NCBI RefSeq assembly: GCF_012489685.1
Contig: NC_080044.1
Coordinates: forward strand, 82,198,732 to 82,262,731
Direction: 5' to 3'
DNA length: 64,000 nt
Source of the DNA: Lotus japonicus
Taxonomy: Eukaryota > Streptophyta > Magnoliopsida > Fabales > Fabaceae
Below the pieces are notes generated by a model, which worked only from the letters and a program-made list of their open reading frames with translations, was not told where the DNA came from and made no database searches. Every line of letters begins with the position of its first letter. Position 1 is the first letter of the stretch. Of this stretch, positions 43,246-55,543 are shown one piece after another. Position numbers and translations under genes: made by a program.

Positions 43246-46200
43246 ATGAGTACTGATCTCTCTAGCTCCAATAATGGCCACGACACCACATTTGTCAAGA
43301 TACCCACCATCAAGTTTACAAAGCTCTTCATCAATGGAGAATTTGTTGATTCCATATCAGGTTCTTGACTCTACCACCCTCTTTCTATTTTTGTTCCGGC
43401 ACTAGTTTTCTCTGTGTTACTCCCTTTACCCCTTTCATGAATTCTTTCTAGCTTATTTCTTTGACTTTGAGTACATTTTCAATGTTAAAATGAAACATGA
43501 GACAATGTTAAGTGCATGTTTGGTTTTCAGTTAGGAAGTCTGTTTGAAGCATTGAAATTCGAGATCACGATTTCCAATGCAAATTCAGCCAACGGAATGC
43601 ACTTATTGGGTTGAGTGAATGTGCTTTCACATTCACCCAACTGAAAACCAAACAGGCTCTAATTAGGAAGTAATGAAGTTCTACGAGTTTGCTTTTAATT
43701 TTCAGTGCATCATTCAAAGTTACACAAGTTGTCATTTTACAAAGACATTATTTCTAATTTTAATTTTAACTAAAATATGGTTCAATTTTTTTTAACTAAA
43801 ATAATAAATCAAGTAACCTGTTTTTCGATGTAACAAAAAAAATAAATCAAGTAACCGTTTAAGCTTATCTTTTTTTTTGATACAAGCAACCAAAAAAGCA
43901 TTAAACAAGTTTTACACCAAATGTGCGTCAAATTTAAACTCTTAAAAAAACTCATATCAAAATGAGAAAAAGCATGAATGTCGTTTTCTATAAATAATTT
44001 AATTACTATCCACTGAAAATATAAAACAGTTTTACACGATCATCTAACACGACTAACATTTTTTTATTATTAAAAGGAGCTACATTTGAGACAATAGATC
44101 CTAGAACTGAGGAGGTGACGGCGAGAGTCTGCAAGGGAGCTAAAGAAGACATCGATGCTGCTGTTAAAGCGGCGCGTGAGGCGTTTGACCATGGTCCATG
44201 GCCTCGCTTGCCCGGCACTGTACGTTATTCTTTTGCTTTCGTATCTTTTTTAATTTCATTATTCATTTTCATCATGTTGTGGGAGTTTTTCTTTTCACTT
44301 CAATTAATTTATAATTTATAATTAAACTAGCCTGTCTTTTTGTTTATCATTTATACTGTCATACTGAATACCTATATCTATTATTAATATCTAATTCACT
44401 AATAATCAATATGGTAATATATCTTGAGCTGATGATTATAGCGGCCACCCTTGACACGGCCTGTAATATTGTTGGTGACATGTATTTGTTTGGAGAATGG
44501 ATGCCCCATTATTTAACTAAAAAAATTAACAACAGGTATAATGTATACATTACATGCAATATTGTGATTGATTAATAGGAAAATATTAATACTTGACATG
44601 TTATGGTGATCAGGGAAGAGCAAAACTTTTGATGAAATGGGCAGACCTAATTGAACAAAATGCAGAAGAAATAGCAGCATTAGAAGCGATTGATGGTGGC
44701 AGGCTGTACCATTTTGCTAAGAATTTTGAAATTTCTGCATCAGCAAGCACCCTGCGTTACTATGCAGGTGCTGCTGATAAAATTCATGGTGAGGTGTTCA
44801 AAACGTCCGGTGAGTTCCACGCTTATACACTGTTGGAACCAATTGGTGTTGTGGGGCACATTATTCCCTGGAATGCCCCCACTGCCTTGTTCTTCACCAA
44901 GGTTAGCCCTTCCTTAGCTGCAGGGTGCACCATGGTCCTCAAGCCTGCTGAACAAACACCTCTCACTGCTTTGTTTTGTGCTCATTTGGCTAAACTGGTA
45001 CTGAATTATATATGTGATCAAATGGTTCATTTCTTCTTATCAAACATTGAGTAACTGCCTAATTTCGTCCTTGAAAGTGTAAATGTCAAGCAAGATAGTC
45101 CATAGAAGAAGGAAATATCCTCCGCAATCCCTGATTGTGTCAAATGTCGGAGAATCTAGTCGCGCTACAGAGACTAACTTTACCAATGTTTTATAAAAAC
45201 AAAAAGACTAAATTGATCGACATTCAACACAATCAAGGACTATGAGAGTATTTCCTTTAGGGACGAAATTGAGGATTCACTCATCAGACATGGGTCTCTT
45301 GATGCTAAATGCTAATGTGATCAGAATTCCTGTTTTCTTAAAGGCTGGAATCCCAAATGGAGTGCTCAATGTAGTACCCGGATTTGGCTCAACTGCCGGT
45401 GCTGCAATAAGCTCACACATGGACATAGATAAGGCAAGTTACATGTCTTACATTTGTAACTAAAATGTTCTTAATCAGGATTAGAATCCTCTCATGTTAA
45501 GAGTTCACATGATAGTGTCATGTTGAAATTTAGTCTCTGCCTATTATATAAATATTCATAGCTCCCCACCTATTAAATGTTTATCAAGAGAGATATTAAC
45601 ACAATTCAAGATCATGTTATGTGACATAAGAGATGACATAAGAGGATCAGCTTCTCTTTTCTGATCAGAATCAATTCTAAACTCCAAAAGCTACCCACAA
45701 AAGCATCTTCCCACAATTGATTCTGGCTTCAAAATCAACTGTGAAAGAATTTCCAAACATGCACTCGATGAAACTGCTAAAATTTCCTTGATTGTGTGTG
45801 TACCTGCAGGTCAGCTTCACTGGTTCAGTTGAATCGGGTCGTAAAGTAATGCAGGCTGCAGCTTTGAGTAATTTGAAACCAGTTTCACTTGAATTAGGAG
45901 GCAAGTCACCTCTCATTATTTTCAAAGATGCTGATATAGACAAAGCTGCTGATCTAGCTCTCATAGGAATCTTGTATAACAAGGTGAAATTACCTTCAGG
46001 AACTACATTTTTTCTTAGAGCATCCAATTATATCTCTACCAAGCCAACATTTTATTTATTGGTTTGTGATAACTTCAGGGAGAAGTTTGTGTCGCAAGTT
46101 CCCGCGTGTTCATTCAGGAAGGGATCTATGATGAATTTGAGAAGAAGTTGGTGGAGAAGGCAAAAGCTTGGGTCCTTGGGGACCCATTTGATCCTAAAAC

Positions 46201-47318
46201 TCAGCAAGGACCTCAAGTAAGGACATTATATAGTATTAGTAGCAGTGTTTTATGTATACTATTCTAAAATATGTTTGGTTGTTTCTTTTGTAGTAGTAAT
46301 TGTGTGTTTTGTTGCACATTTGGGGGTGGTTCTATAAATGTTTGACAATCGACTTAGAGAATTGATTTTTGTCCCAAAATTAATTTTGCGGAGAAGCTAG
46401 GGAGAGTAGCTTATGCGGTTGTGAGATTTCACAGCTGGATTTCATAACATTGCCATCACTTTTCCCATTAACATACCCAAACATAAATCAAATCATTTCC
46501 AACTCACTTTAACCACAATCAATTTTTCCAAAATCAATTCTATCTAAATTCAAATCAGATAGGTTGATCCAAACATGCCAATTATTATAGTTCAAATGTT
46601 AACATAAGAGTTTTATATTGTAGGCTGACAGGAACAATTTTGAAAAAGTTCTATCCTATATTGAACATGGAAAGAGAGAAGGAGCCACCCTCTTAACAGG
46701 AGGCAAAGCAGTGGGCAGCAAGGGATACTACATTGAACCTACAATTTTCTCCAATGTAAAGGTGATCAATTTAAGTTCTAACTCCATCAAAGTATAAAAC
46801 TGGGTATCTTCAACATAGTTTGATAATTAACCATCAAGTTTTTTCTTTTTGTCATAATAAAAATTTAACAACCTATTTAGGAGGACATGCTTATAGCACA
46901 GGATGAAATATTTGGCCCTGTCATGGTACTGATGAAGTTTAAGTAAGTTCTAGTTTAAATTTATATTTATTCTTGTTGTTTTGGTACCAAAAATAAGTTT
47001 GTGAGCATGTTCATGATTTGATGGATTGAAGCACATATGAACAGGACTATTGAGGAAGCAATTAAGAGTGCCAACAATACCAAATATGGCTTAGCAGCTG
47101 GCATTGTGACCAAGAACTTGGATACTGCTAACACTGTATCGAGGTCCATCCGTGCAGGCATTGTTTGGATCAACTGCTACTTGACCTTAGACAGTGACAT
47201 TCCTTTTGGAGGATACAAGATGAGCGGATTTGGAAAAGATTTGGGATTGGACGCCCTTCACAAGTACTTGCAAGTTAAATCTGTTGTCACACCTATTTAC
47301 AATTCTCCTTGGCTCTAA
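43246..47318 (+). CDS. ALDH2C4: Aldehyde dehydrogenase, ALDH2C4 type (ALDH-2), tandem paralogue
   Basis: Nine exons with the same phases and nearly the same sizes as ALDH-1: 43246–43360, 44077–44219, 44614–44997, 45344–45433, 45810–45983, 46079–46216, 46624–46761, 46881–46942 and 47045–47318. They give 505 residues; the extra residues are at the N-terminus. The catalytic Cys306 ([11 protein letters not shown]), Glu272 and Asn173 are kept. The phenylalanine of the usual PWNFP is replaced by alanine (PWNAP). Intron 4 uses a GC donor (AAG|gcaagt) with a normal AG acceptor. It ends NSPWL like ALDH-1. The pair clearly arose by tandem duplication. Substrate is inferred from the family (hydroxycinnamaldehydes). 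Confidence 0.92.
43512..43659. mobile_element. Small foldback MITE in ALDH-2 intron 1
   Basis: 148 bp with inverted ends GTGCATGTTTGGTTTTCAGTT and AACTGAAAACCAAACAGGCTC in part, and an inner 'gtgaatgtg/cacattcac' hairpin. TAA flanks both ends (43509–43511, 43660–43662), which fits a Tourist-like 3-bp target site. Confidence 0.6.
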
Positions 47319-48436
47319 ACGTCTCATGAGTATATTCAAAGAAAAAAGAGGGTTTGCATTCAATTTACAATCTTGTAGATGTGAGTGTGATGGGAAGGAA
47401 GAAGATGTGTGACTAGCCATGCCATAAAAATAATAGAAGATGGAGTAAGATGTAAAATGGGTGTTAAGAAAATTGTGAGAAAACAAGGCATATGTACTAT
47501 GTATCCATTTTTTTCCATTGTGTATTTTCAGCTTTGATTCATTCACACCATTCATTCTCTTTTATCTCATTTCCACTCATTTTTTCTTCTTATCTCTTAC
47601 ATTTTTTCCTATGACGTCACCTATCATATCCCTAATTTCTCTCTTTTTTCTTCCTTTCTCTATTTGGGTGTGAGTGTGATATTGGTGCGAACATAAACTT
47701 ATCCATGTATTTTTGTTATTTTGCCAATTTTATACAAAAGTATAGTTAAATTTATGAAACATCATGAACATAATTATATATAATGAATAATCAAATATAA
47801 TAGCATATGATTACATGATTTTAGCACACCAAACATAAAAGAAAATTTAAAAAAGGATGATGATATACCTCTTATATCCATTGATACTTGACTTGATTTT
47901 GAAAGCCTTTAATCAACTTGGATATCTTTCGATTGAAGGATATGATCTTCCTTCCACTCTGCTAAATACAGTGATCATACTCTGCAGTTGTCTTCTCAGT
48001 CTCAAGGCCTAAAGCACCATAGTATCCCTTGCCCCCATGTGTTATACCTGGATCATCAGTATCAGAAACTTAAGCTATTTCCATAAACACTTCAATAATC
48101 CAAACCAAGTACCAAAAAAAAGAGACCAGAAACAACATATAAATGGGCCAAATCACTTAACCTGACAGTGTCCTCCCCAAAATTGTTGAGACAGAGAAGA
48201 ATACCTTCCTCCCTAAGCCAAGGAAACGCCACAGACAGAAGTGGAGGGGGCGAGTCCCGAAAGGGTGAGAAGGAGAATATGGGCTAGTTGTCTATTGGGC
48301 TAGAAGTCAACTAGTCTATTAGAAGTTGGGTTAGAAGTATTATTTTTATCCTTTATTGCAATTGACCAAAAAAAATATCCTTTATTGCATTCTACAATAT
48401 TCTATCATTTTTTTTTTAAATTCAAAATCAAATATA
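47319..48436. other. Intergenic, with a GA/CT-rich repeat and an unidentified minus-strand fragment
   Basis: 47450–47690 is CT-rich and resembles the reverse of the GA-rich family. On the minus strand 48060–47970 reads ITHGGKGYYGALGLETEK, bordered by a possible splice acceptor; it may be a fragment of a gene that I cannot name. Confidence 0.4.
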
Positions 48437-48640
48437 TTAAAGGCCAACCGGAAAAAGGTTCATTACATCGGCATCAATCAACGATGCGATGGCTAAGGAA
48501 ATCTCTTCCACCCATACCATATTGGCATAAGCTTCCGCGTTCTTAGCCAAAAAATCAGCAACAGTATTACCCGTACGACGAACAAAAAGAACAGAAACTA
48601 AATTAAAAGTAAAAATCAACAAACGACACTCACTAATTAA
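48437..48640 (-). pseudogene. LINE RNase H tail
   Basis: The minus-strand frame gives VRRTGNTVADFLAKNAEAYA, then VWVEEISLAIASLIDADV, the typical end of a plant LINE RNase H domain, ending at a stop at 48437–48439. Upstream parts of the LINE are missing. Confidence 0.7.
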
Positions 48641-49376
48641 TAATAGAACTCAGATTCGATCGACCATCCTCCTTTAATTTTATATTGACACGTGTATGAA
48701 GTAACCTTTAATTTTAGTGATGAATCTTTTAGCATAAATTGTAAGTTTTTTATTATGCATTTCAAAATAAAAGTTTTGTATTATGAAATTATACAAAAAT
48801 AAAAATTGAGTGTTGCTCTAGTTATGCTTTGTTTCAATTAATTTATTAGTTTTTTTTTATTTCTCTCCAACTTGATAGGAATTTCTTCCTATCATTGTTC
48901 CACTTACATTAAGCTATAGACGTGACAATCACATAGGTGGCATCAACTCTTTATTCTTTAACAAAAAACTACAGCTCAAAGCCTCAAATCCACAAATCCA
49001 CAAATTGTCCATATTCTTCCAGACTCCAGCTAGATACTAAATGCTACCTGACATGTTATTACTAAGATGTCATAGCCCATCAGGACATTTAATTAGCACG
49101 AGTGCACGACACTGAATGGAGAAAATGCATGGGGTCAATATGCCGATGACAACCATCAGGATGAACTTTTACTACAGAATTGAGCAAATTAAATATCAAA
49201 GAGAACAAGGACATGCTATGCCACCGAAAAATTGTCTTTTGACTTAAAGAACTCATATTTTTCCCCCTTACTTCCCTTATTTTCAATTGTTTCAACTAAT
49301 AGATGGGAACCGAGCATCTTCTGATAGATTAAGGGATCTCTTTAGAGAATAAAAAGTGTGATTTAGAGTCACACAT
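48641..49376. other. Intergenic
   Basis: AT-rich; no gene recognised. Confidence 0.5.
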
Positions 49377-49384
49377 TATAAAAG
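49377..49384 (+). promoter_or_regulatory. TATA-like box before the small secreted-peptide frame
   Basis: TATAAAAG, 46 bp before the ATG at 49423. Confidence 0.4.
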
Positions 49385-49422
49385 ACTCATATATACCAAA
49401 TGTCTTACGATTTTGAGTAAAA

Positions 49423-49611
49423 ATGTGGAGTCGAGTTTTTTTATGTGTCTTAGTTTTATTGGTCCATAGTTCTCATAGTTTCCCTAACAAATGGTATACC
49501 AGTGCTGATAGTTGGTGTAGTAATAGTGACGCTTCTTGTATTGAACGTGGTGTGATCGGTTGGCATGTCCCATTGACACAGTTAAGCGAACAATCATGCA
49601 AGTGTGAATAA
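49423..49611 (+). CDS. Candidate small secreted Cys-containing peptide
   Basis: Intronless frame of 62 residues. Residues 1–19 (MWSRVFLCVLVLLVHSSHS) look like a signal peptide. The mature part of about 43 residues has four Cys in the order WC…SC…SCKC and several Trp and Ser. The spacing does not match the nodule cysteine-rich peptides or legume albumin-1 patterns that I know. A TATA-like box is close upstream. It may be a real peptide gene or a chance frame or fragment; the hydrophobic start and Cys content make it worth listing. Confidence 0.4.
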   Translation: MWSRVFLCVLVLLVHSSHSFPNKWYTSADSWCSNSDASCIERGVIGWHVPLTQLSEQSCKCE

Positions 49612-50108
49612 TTCCTGCAGAGAGAGAAAGAGCATGACAATGTGGTGGAAACTCACACTTCAAAATGAGAATGTTAAAAATTTAAGTGTAAATTGAAGGC
49701 CCATATTTCTCTCAACACTTTCATTCCATCTGACCCCCTTTTTTTATCGTATAAGGAAGTGACCAAAGACTCCTCCAAGAGTAACTCAATCTGTGACCTA
49801 AAGTGAAAATCAAAATTAACCTCATTGGAAAAAATATCTTGCCTTTAAAGTATTTAAATAGCATGTAGTCTTCTTTCACAGTCTTAACTCTTAACCGGTT
49901 TCTAAAACTTGTTTTGCCAACAAATGAACAAAGCATCATTGAAGATTTTTAAATATTTGAATCTCAATCCACCATTTTCCTTAGTGTAATGTGTCGCTTG
50001 CATAAATACTATATTTAGTGATTGATTATAATACAACGTTTACTTGATTTGTGGTTTTATTATTATCACTACTCACCGGTAAACAGAAGAAGGCCCGTAT
50101 TTCTTTTA
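49612..50108. other. Intergenic
   Basis: No gene seen. Confidence 0.5.
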
Positions 50109-50171
50109 TCAATATCAATATCAATATCAATCAATATCAATCAATCAATATCAATATCAATATCAATATAT
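50109..50171. repeat. (ATCAAT)-type microsatellite
   Basis: Runs of 'aatatc' and 'aatc' units in irregular order. Confidence 0.9.
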
Positions 50172-50258
50172 ATTAGAAAAAAAGAACTTTCATATTGACG
50201 TGTCAGCACCAGATTAATTCTCATAAAAATTATTCCACATGTCAATTTGTTAGAGGGT

Positions 50259-50400
50259 ATAATTTTCAATTAATATATGTTTTAATTTTATATATTCTAA
50301 ACTAATTAATTGATATTATTTTAGAAGATATAATTTTCAATTGATATATGTTTTAATTTTATATATTCTAAAATAATTTATTCATATTATTTTAAAAGAT
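50259..50400. repeat. Two tandem copies of 71 bp, AT-rich
   Basis: 'ataattttcaatt' begins at 50259 and again at 50330; both copies continue with 'atatatgttttaattttata'. Confidence 0.8.
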
Positions 50401-50424
50401 AAGACTTGGTCTTTTAATTTATTT

Positions 50425-51100
50425 TTAGAATATATTAATTAGTTTTTATTAAATTTTCGATTTTTTATATTAATTCGGGATTTTATGAGTTTTTATTGTG
50501 ATTTGCTAGATTTTGTTAGTTTTTATCTATTTTATTTAGTACCTTTTTTAATATTATATTTGATTGAGAATTTAGGTTGTTTATTTCTTAATTTTATTTT
50601 AATTTATCTTATTATTTATTTAATTTTAATTCCAGGAAATATTTTCTTTTATTTTAGATTTATTTTTAGAGTATATTAATTAATTTTTCTTGAATTTTCG
50701 AATTTTTAATTAATTCAGGATTTTATGAGTTTTTATTATGATTTGCTAGATTTTGTAGTTTTTATCTATCTTTATTTAGTATCATTTTAAATATTAGATT
50801 TGATTAGGATTTAGGTTGTTTATTTCTTAATTTTATCTTATTATATATTTAATTTTACGTCCGGAAAATATTTTATTTTATTTTACATTTATTGATAGAG
50901 TATAATAATTAATTTTTATTGAACTTTCATATTTTTATTTAATTCAGGATTTTATGATTTTTTATTGTGATTTGCTAGATTTTGGTAGTTTTTATCTATC
51001 TTTATTTAGTACATTTTTAAAGTTTAGATTTGATTATGATTTATGTTGTTTATTTCTTTATTTTATCTTAATTTATCTTATTATTTATTTAATGCTAATT
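50425..51100. repeat. Tandem array of about three 230–240-bp units
   Basis: Anchor 'ttttatga' plus 'tttttatt(g/a)tgatttgctag' occurs at 50481, 50721 and 50950 (spacings 240 and 229). Related pieces recur at about 52360–52500. Very AT-rich, no coding capacity. Confidence 0.8.
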
Positions 51101-54100
51101 CTAAGAAAAGAGAGTTGATTTGGTGCCGAGGATCCACAAAGCTACTATGGACACGCAAAGATTTGATAGCTGCTATTTCTACCTCTGCCACATGTCGCGA
51201 TCAGGACAGAGGTTTGTCGTAAGATGATGTTACGTGAAGTAGAGTTTATCATGTTGTGATTGATGATTTGTGTCATTTCAGTTTATCCTTTGTTCGTAAT
51301 TTAATCATGAATTCTTAAATTTCACATATTTTGTGTGTTTTGATTCTAAAGTTTACAAATTTCTGCATAGACCCTTTAACGAATTATTATTGAAGACGTA
51401 ATGTTTTGATTCTTATGTAATATTTTTTCTATTGTTCTCCTTCCGCTTTTGTATTTTTTTAAACCAAATTTTAGTATAGTTAGAAATCCATGCGCGTGAA
51501 GCCATTCTAAACGAGATTTTGGTATAATTTATAGAAATTCACGAAACTTAGGATAGCTTGAATTTATATTCATTTCTCAAATTTTGCTCCTTTTTATTCA
51601 TCATGTTTGAGCTGTGTGTGTATAAGCATACTTTTTGCACTGTATGTGAATAATGCACAACTTACTAATTTTTTTTTATGATGCACAGGTCAGTCAAATT
51701 GATGAAATTGAAGAGCTCATATTTAATCTTCATGAGTATGTTTAGCCCATTGTTAAGGTTGGTTCATGTTTTTCTCAAACTCATTAGTTTTGCATATAAT
51801 CATGTTTTAGTATGCCAATTGGGTAACTTATCTTACTTTGCTCTATATATTTCCTTAAGTTCAATTTAAATTGATTGTTAGTATAAGTTCATTGGTGAAG
51901 TAACTACAATTATTTTGGGTGGGAGAATTTTTTTTTTCTCACATATATAGATAATTTGTTGGGGTGTGCACAATTGGGGCATTACACCATTTTTTGTTTC
52001 TTTTGACTGATATGCGTCTTTGATTTTTTGTTTCACAAGGGTTCCACCCCAAGATTCACAAATACACTAGATACAATTCTTCCACCACAGTCCTTTTAAA
52101 TTTGTGAAGGATGGTTTTTTGTTCTTCAAGACTTCATTTTGAGTTTCTGTTTCAATCTTCATCATGAATTGATTTTGTTCTTCAGCTAATTGTAAGATAT
52201 CATATGCTTCAAGGATTCATGCTTTTCTCTTTTTAATCAAAAGCAAAAGGATTGAGGAAAATAAAATCTTTTGGGGTGCAAAATATTCATTTATTGGAAA
52301 AAAATTACACGTGTCATTCTCAGGTTAATTCTCATAAAAAAAATACTTTTTAAAATTAAAGATTGATTAGGATTTAAGTTGTTTATTTCTTGATTTTATC
52401 TTAATTTATTTTTAAAGTAAAAAAATACATTTTTAAATTTTAGATTGGATTAGGATTCAGGTGATTTATTTCTTGATTTTATCTTAATTTATTTTTTTAT
52501 TTAGTTTTTGAGTATTAATTAATATATGCCTAACTTTTTTTAAAAAGAGTGAGTTTGAAAGCTATAGCTTAAGTTAATTTGTTAATATATTCCCAAATAA
52601 TAATAATAACATATGTGTGCGGGTATGAGCCGGTTGGGTACTATAGTGCACATACCCACTATTTTTTACGGGTAATTACCTATACCCAACCTCATACCCT
52701 TTTAGCGGTTTTTACCCTACCCATAGTTAGTATTTTTTACGGGTACCCTTTGATTTCGAGACTCATTGTCATCCATAGATTTAGATTTTGGCAAAGATTG
52801 ATAGCTTCCTGTAATGACATTGAATTGTCTAAAGGTGGAGAGCTTCGAGTTGCTACCCACGGGCCACGTGAGTATAGGGACGAGTATATGTAATTTTTAA
52901 AAACGCGGGTATGGGGATGGTACTATCGTACCTACCCATTTTCATCCCTACTTAGTTGGAATAAACACAATAATATTATACTTTATAATTTATCTTACAC
53001 AATCCTGATTTGTGCTACTATCACATTCATTTTTTTTTAAGATTAATATGTTGGTAATTTCTTATATCTATGATTTATGTTATAGTCTTCATATTTACGG
53101 AGAATGTGAAACGAGTTCCCGTTGGTCTCAATCGGGCTTAGAAGAGAAGTCCTTATGTCCACTTTACTCATCAATTCTGACTCTTATATTTCATTCGTTT
53201 TTTAATATATTTTTAATAATCAAAGTATTAATTGATGTATCAAATACAATAGATATATTCCTCGTGCAACACGCTGGTAAAAAATACTAGTTTAATTTAA
53301 AAGGTTTATAAAATTTAATATGTTTCATTAGAGCAAAGTTTAGAGATTTTTTTCTCAAATATCATTATTTTCTCAATAATTAAGACATTTCATTGTATTA
53401 TATATTATTTTGCAAATTAATTTTCTACGTGAAATACAATTTATCATAACAAACACTTAGGTCGACAGACGTATGACCATCATGAATCTTTGTTTCATTT
53501 CTCTTCTGCCCCACCATAAATTTCCCATGAGAGATGTCAAGTTGTCACATGCACTTTCTGATATATTGAAGCAGCTCATGATATGTTTTGGTATTGCTTG
53601 AAAATAAGGTATTTTTTTGTAAAGTTACATTGTCGGCAAAACAACAAATTAAGCCAAGCAATTCATATTTTGACTATGCTAGCTAATTTTTGACGGCATT
53701 GGATGGACATTTGTATATTAATTTTGTGCCATAAAACAAAAAGAGTTTGACTTGCAATTTTTTGGTACATCGGAAAATTTTCACTTGCAATTTAAACATT
53801 AAAAGAGTAGAGATCAAACAAACTCGACAACAAACAATGCACCAAAACAAAATGACTCAATTTGCACTTTATACGTAAATCCATTTCTTTTATCAGTTTT
53901 TCACGTGATTAAATCATATAAAAATTTATATTTACTTTTATCTCATGAAAATTTCGCCTGACATATTCAACCAGCATTCTCTATGATCCATAGCTCACGG
54001 TGAGAGACTGAGAAGAATAACACCAATGTCTCACTTGATCAACCACCATACATAAATTTAATAATTTAATAACTAAATCGAATAATTCAGATTAATAGCT

Positions 54101-54605
54101 CAAATTCGGCACCGCCACCACAATCATGCTTAGCATGTTTTCAAATTTTATTCATCAAGTTAACAAAAAAACTTTTTTTGTCAAATAAGTGAGGTATTAC
54201 AAAGTAAATTGGTATAATCGTTCAACATTTAGTTTGAGAATAGAGAAATAAAATGGAAACAGAAAGGGGTAGAGGATGAAACTACCCTTATTTGGTTTGA
54301 GATGAGTCGCATGGACGGACCCAAGAGTGGGCTAAAGCCACACCAGTTTTTTTCTTTTTCTTTTTAGCTGAGTGAGACAGAACAAATTATATTTAAACTC
54401 AATTATATTTTGGACTTAGGGTTATTGACATTAACAAATTGAAGGTACAAGGTTAAAAAAAGAACTGTGGAGAAAGCAATTTCAGCTGAAAAAATGAAAA
54501 AATATAATTGAAGAAGATATGCAATCATTGATTGGTGAATTATAACTTTGTCTCAAGTTTTGCATTAGTTTACTAAGAGAAACCAATCTGCAACTCTGCG
54601 AGCAT
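51101..54605. other. Intergenic, AT-rich, with a 'gggta' repeat block
   Basis: No gene seen. 52615–52950 has many 'tacccat/gggta' words in both orientations (cgggtatgagccggttgggt … tacctacccattttcatccc), probably the remains of a non-autonomous DNA transposon. Frames at 52579–52893 and 53012–53290 have no known motif. Confidence 0.45.
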
Positions 54606-54608
54606 TTA

Positions 54609-54930
54609 CACTCTATTTGGTAGAGAAAAGAGAGATAGAGAAGAGAAAGTAGAGAAGAGAGAGGTTGAGTAGAGAGAAATAGGTGAGAAATAGAGTAGAT
54701 TTGAAGAGAAGAGAGATAAAGAAGAGAGAGACCCCAAACATAGAGTAAATCAAGCATTCACTCATCTCTCTTCGATCTATCTTCAATTTGGATAGACCAA
54801 AAAAGTGGTGGGACCCACCACTTTTTCTTCCCTCTATCCCCCTCCTCTCACCTACCAAACACACATACTTCCCCCTAACTCTCTCTTCTCCATCTCTCTC
54901 TATCCAAGCCTCCATCTACCAAACAAAGTG
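54609..54930. mobile_element. Tourist-like MITE with TTA target duplication
   Basis: Ends CACTCTATTTGGTAGAG and its near inverse CTACCAAACAAAGTG, flanked by TTA on both sides (54606–54608 and 54931–54933), as expected for PIF/Harbinger-type MITEs. The left half is GA-rich, the right half CT-rich. Near the centre is a perfect 13-bp inverted repeat around one A (54800–54826). Confidence 0.75.
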
Positions 54931-54933
54931 TTA

Positions 54934-55534
54934 GAGTCTACATTGGTTAGTTGTTAAACGTAGTTTCATATTCGGGTGTGCCCACACTAGTTCATGGATA
55001 TGTTCTGATTCACAAACATTCTGTTTTGACTCTGCTTTTCAATCTAAAGTTTATTGTTTTGATTTTACTGATCTCTCTAATTACAAGTTATTTTTTGCGT
55101 CTCACAATTAAAAATCACAATTTAAAAAAGAGAAATTAAGAGATAACCTAACATCAACATTTAATCCTAATAAAACCAACAGATTCTTCTAAAAATAGTT
55201 AAAGAGTTTGTTTAAATTTCTTAGAAATATAATTTCTTTATGTACATTCACAATTGTGTAAGTCCAGTCTTCTTGGACCGTAAGCTCTTCAATTTTTATG
55301 AGAAACTTTATCTGATGCTTTTGTCTATAATTTTTTTTTTAAATATTTTCAATATATTTTAGAATATAATTTCTTTTATATTTAGCCACACTAATATATA
55401 AGGTCTGGATCCGCCCCTGAGTAAGAGTGAGGGAGATCAGGTTGGTTATGAAGAAAAAAAAATGAAAATGAGAAAATAACATTCTTCAAGACACTTTTTA
55501 TGATTCATTCCCTTATTTTTTTCTCGATCTATCA
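54934..55534. other. Intergenic
   Basis: AT-rich spacer between two transposons; no gene seen. Confidence 0.5.
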
Positions 55535-55543
55535 TACTAAATA

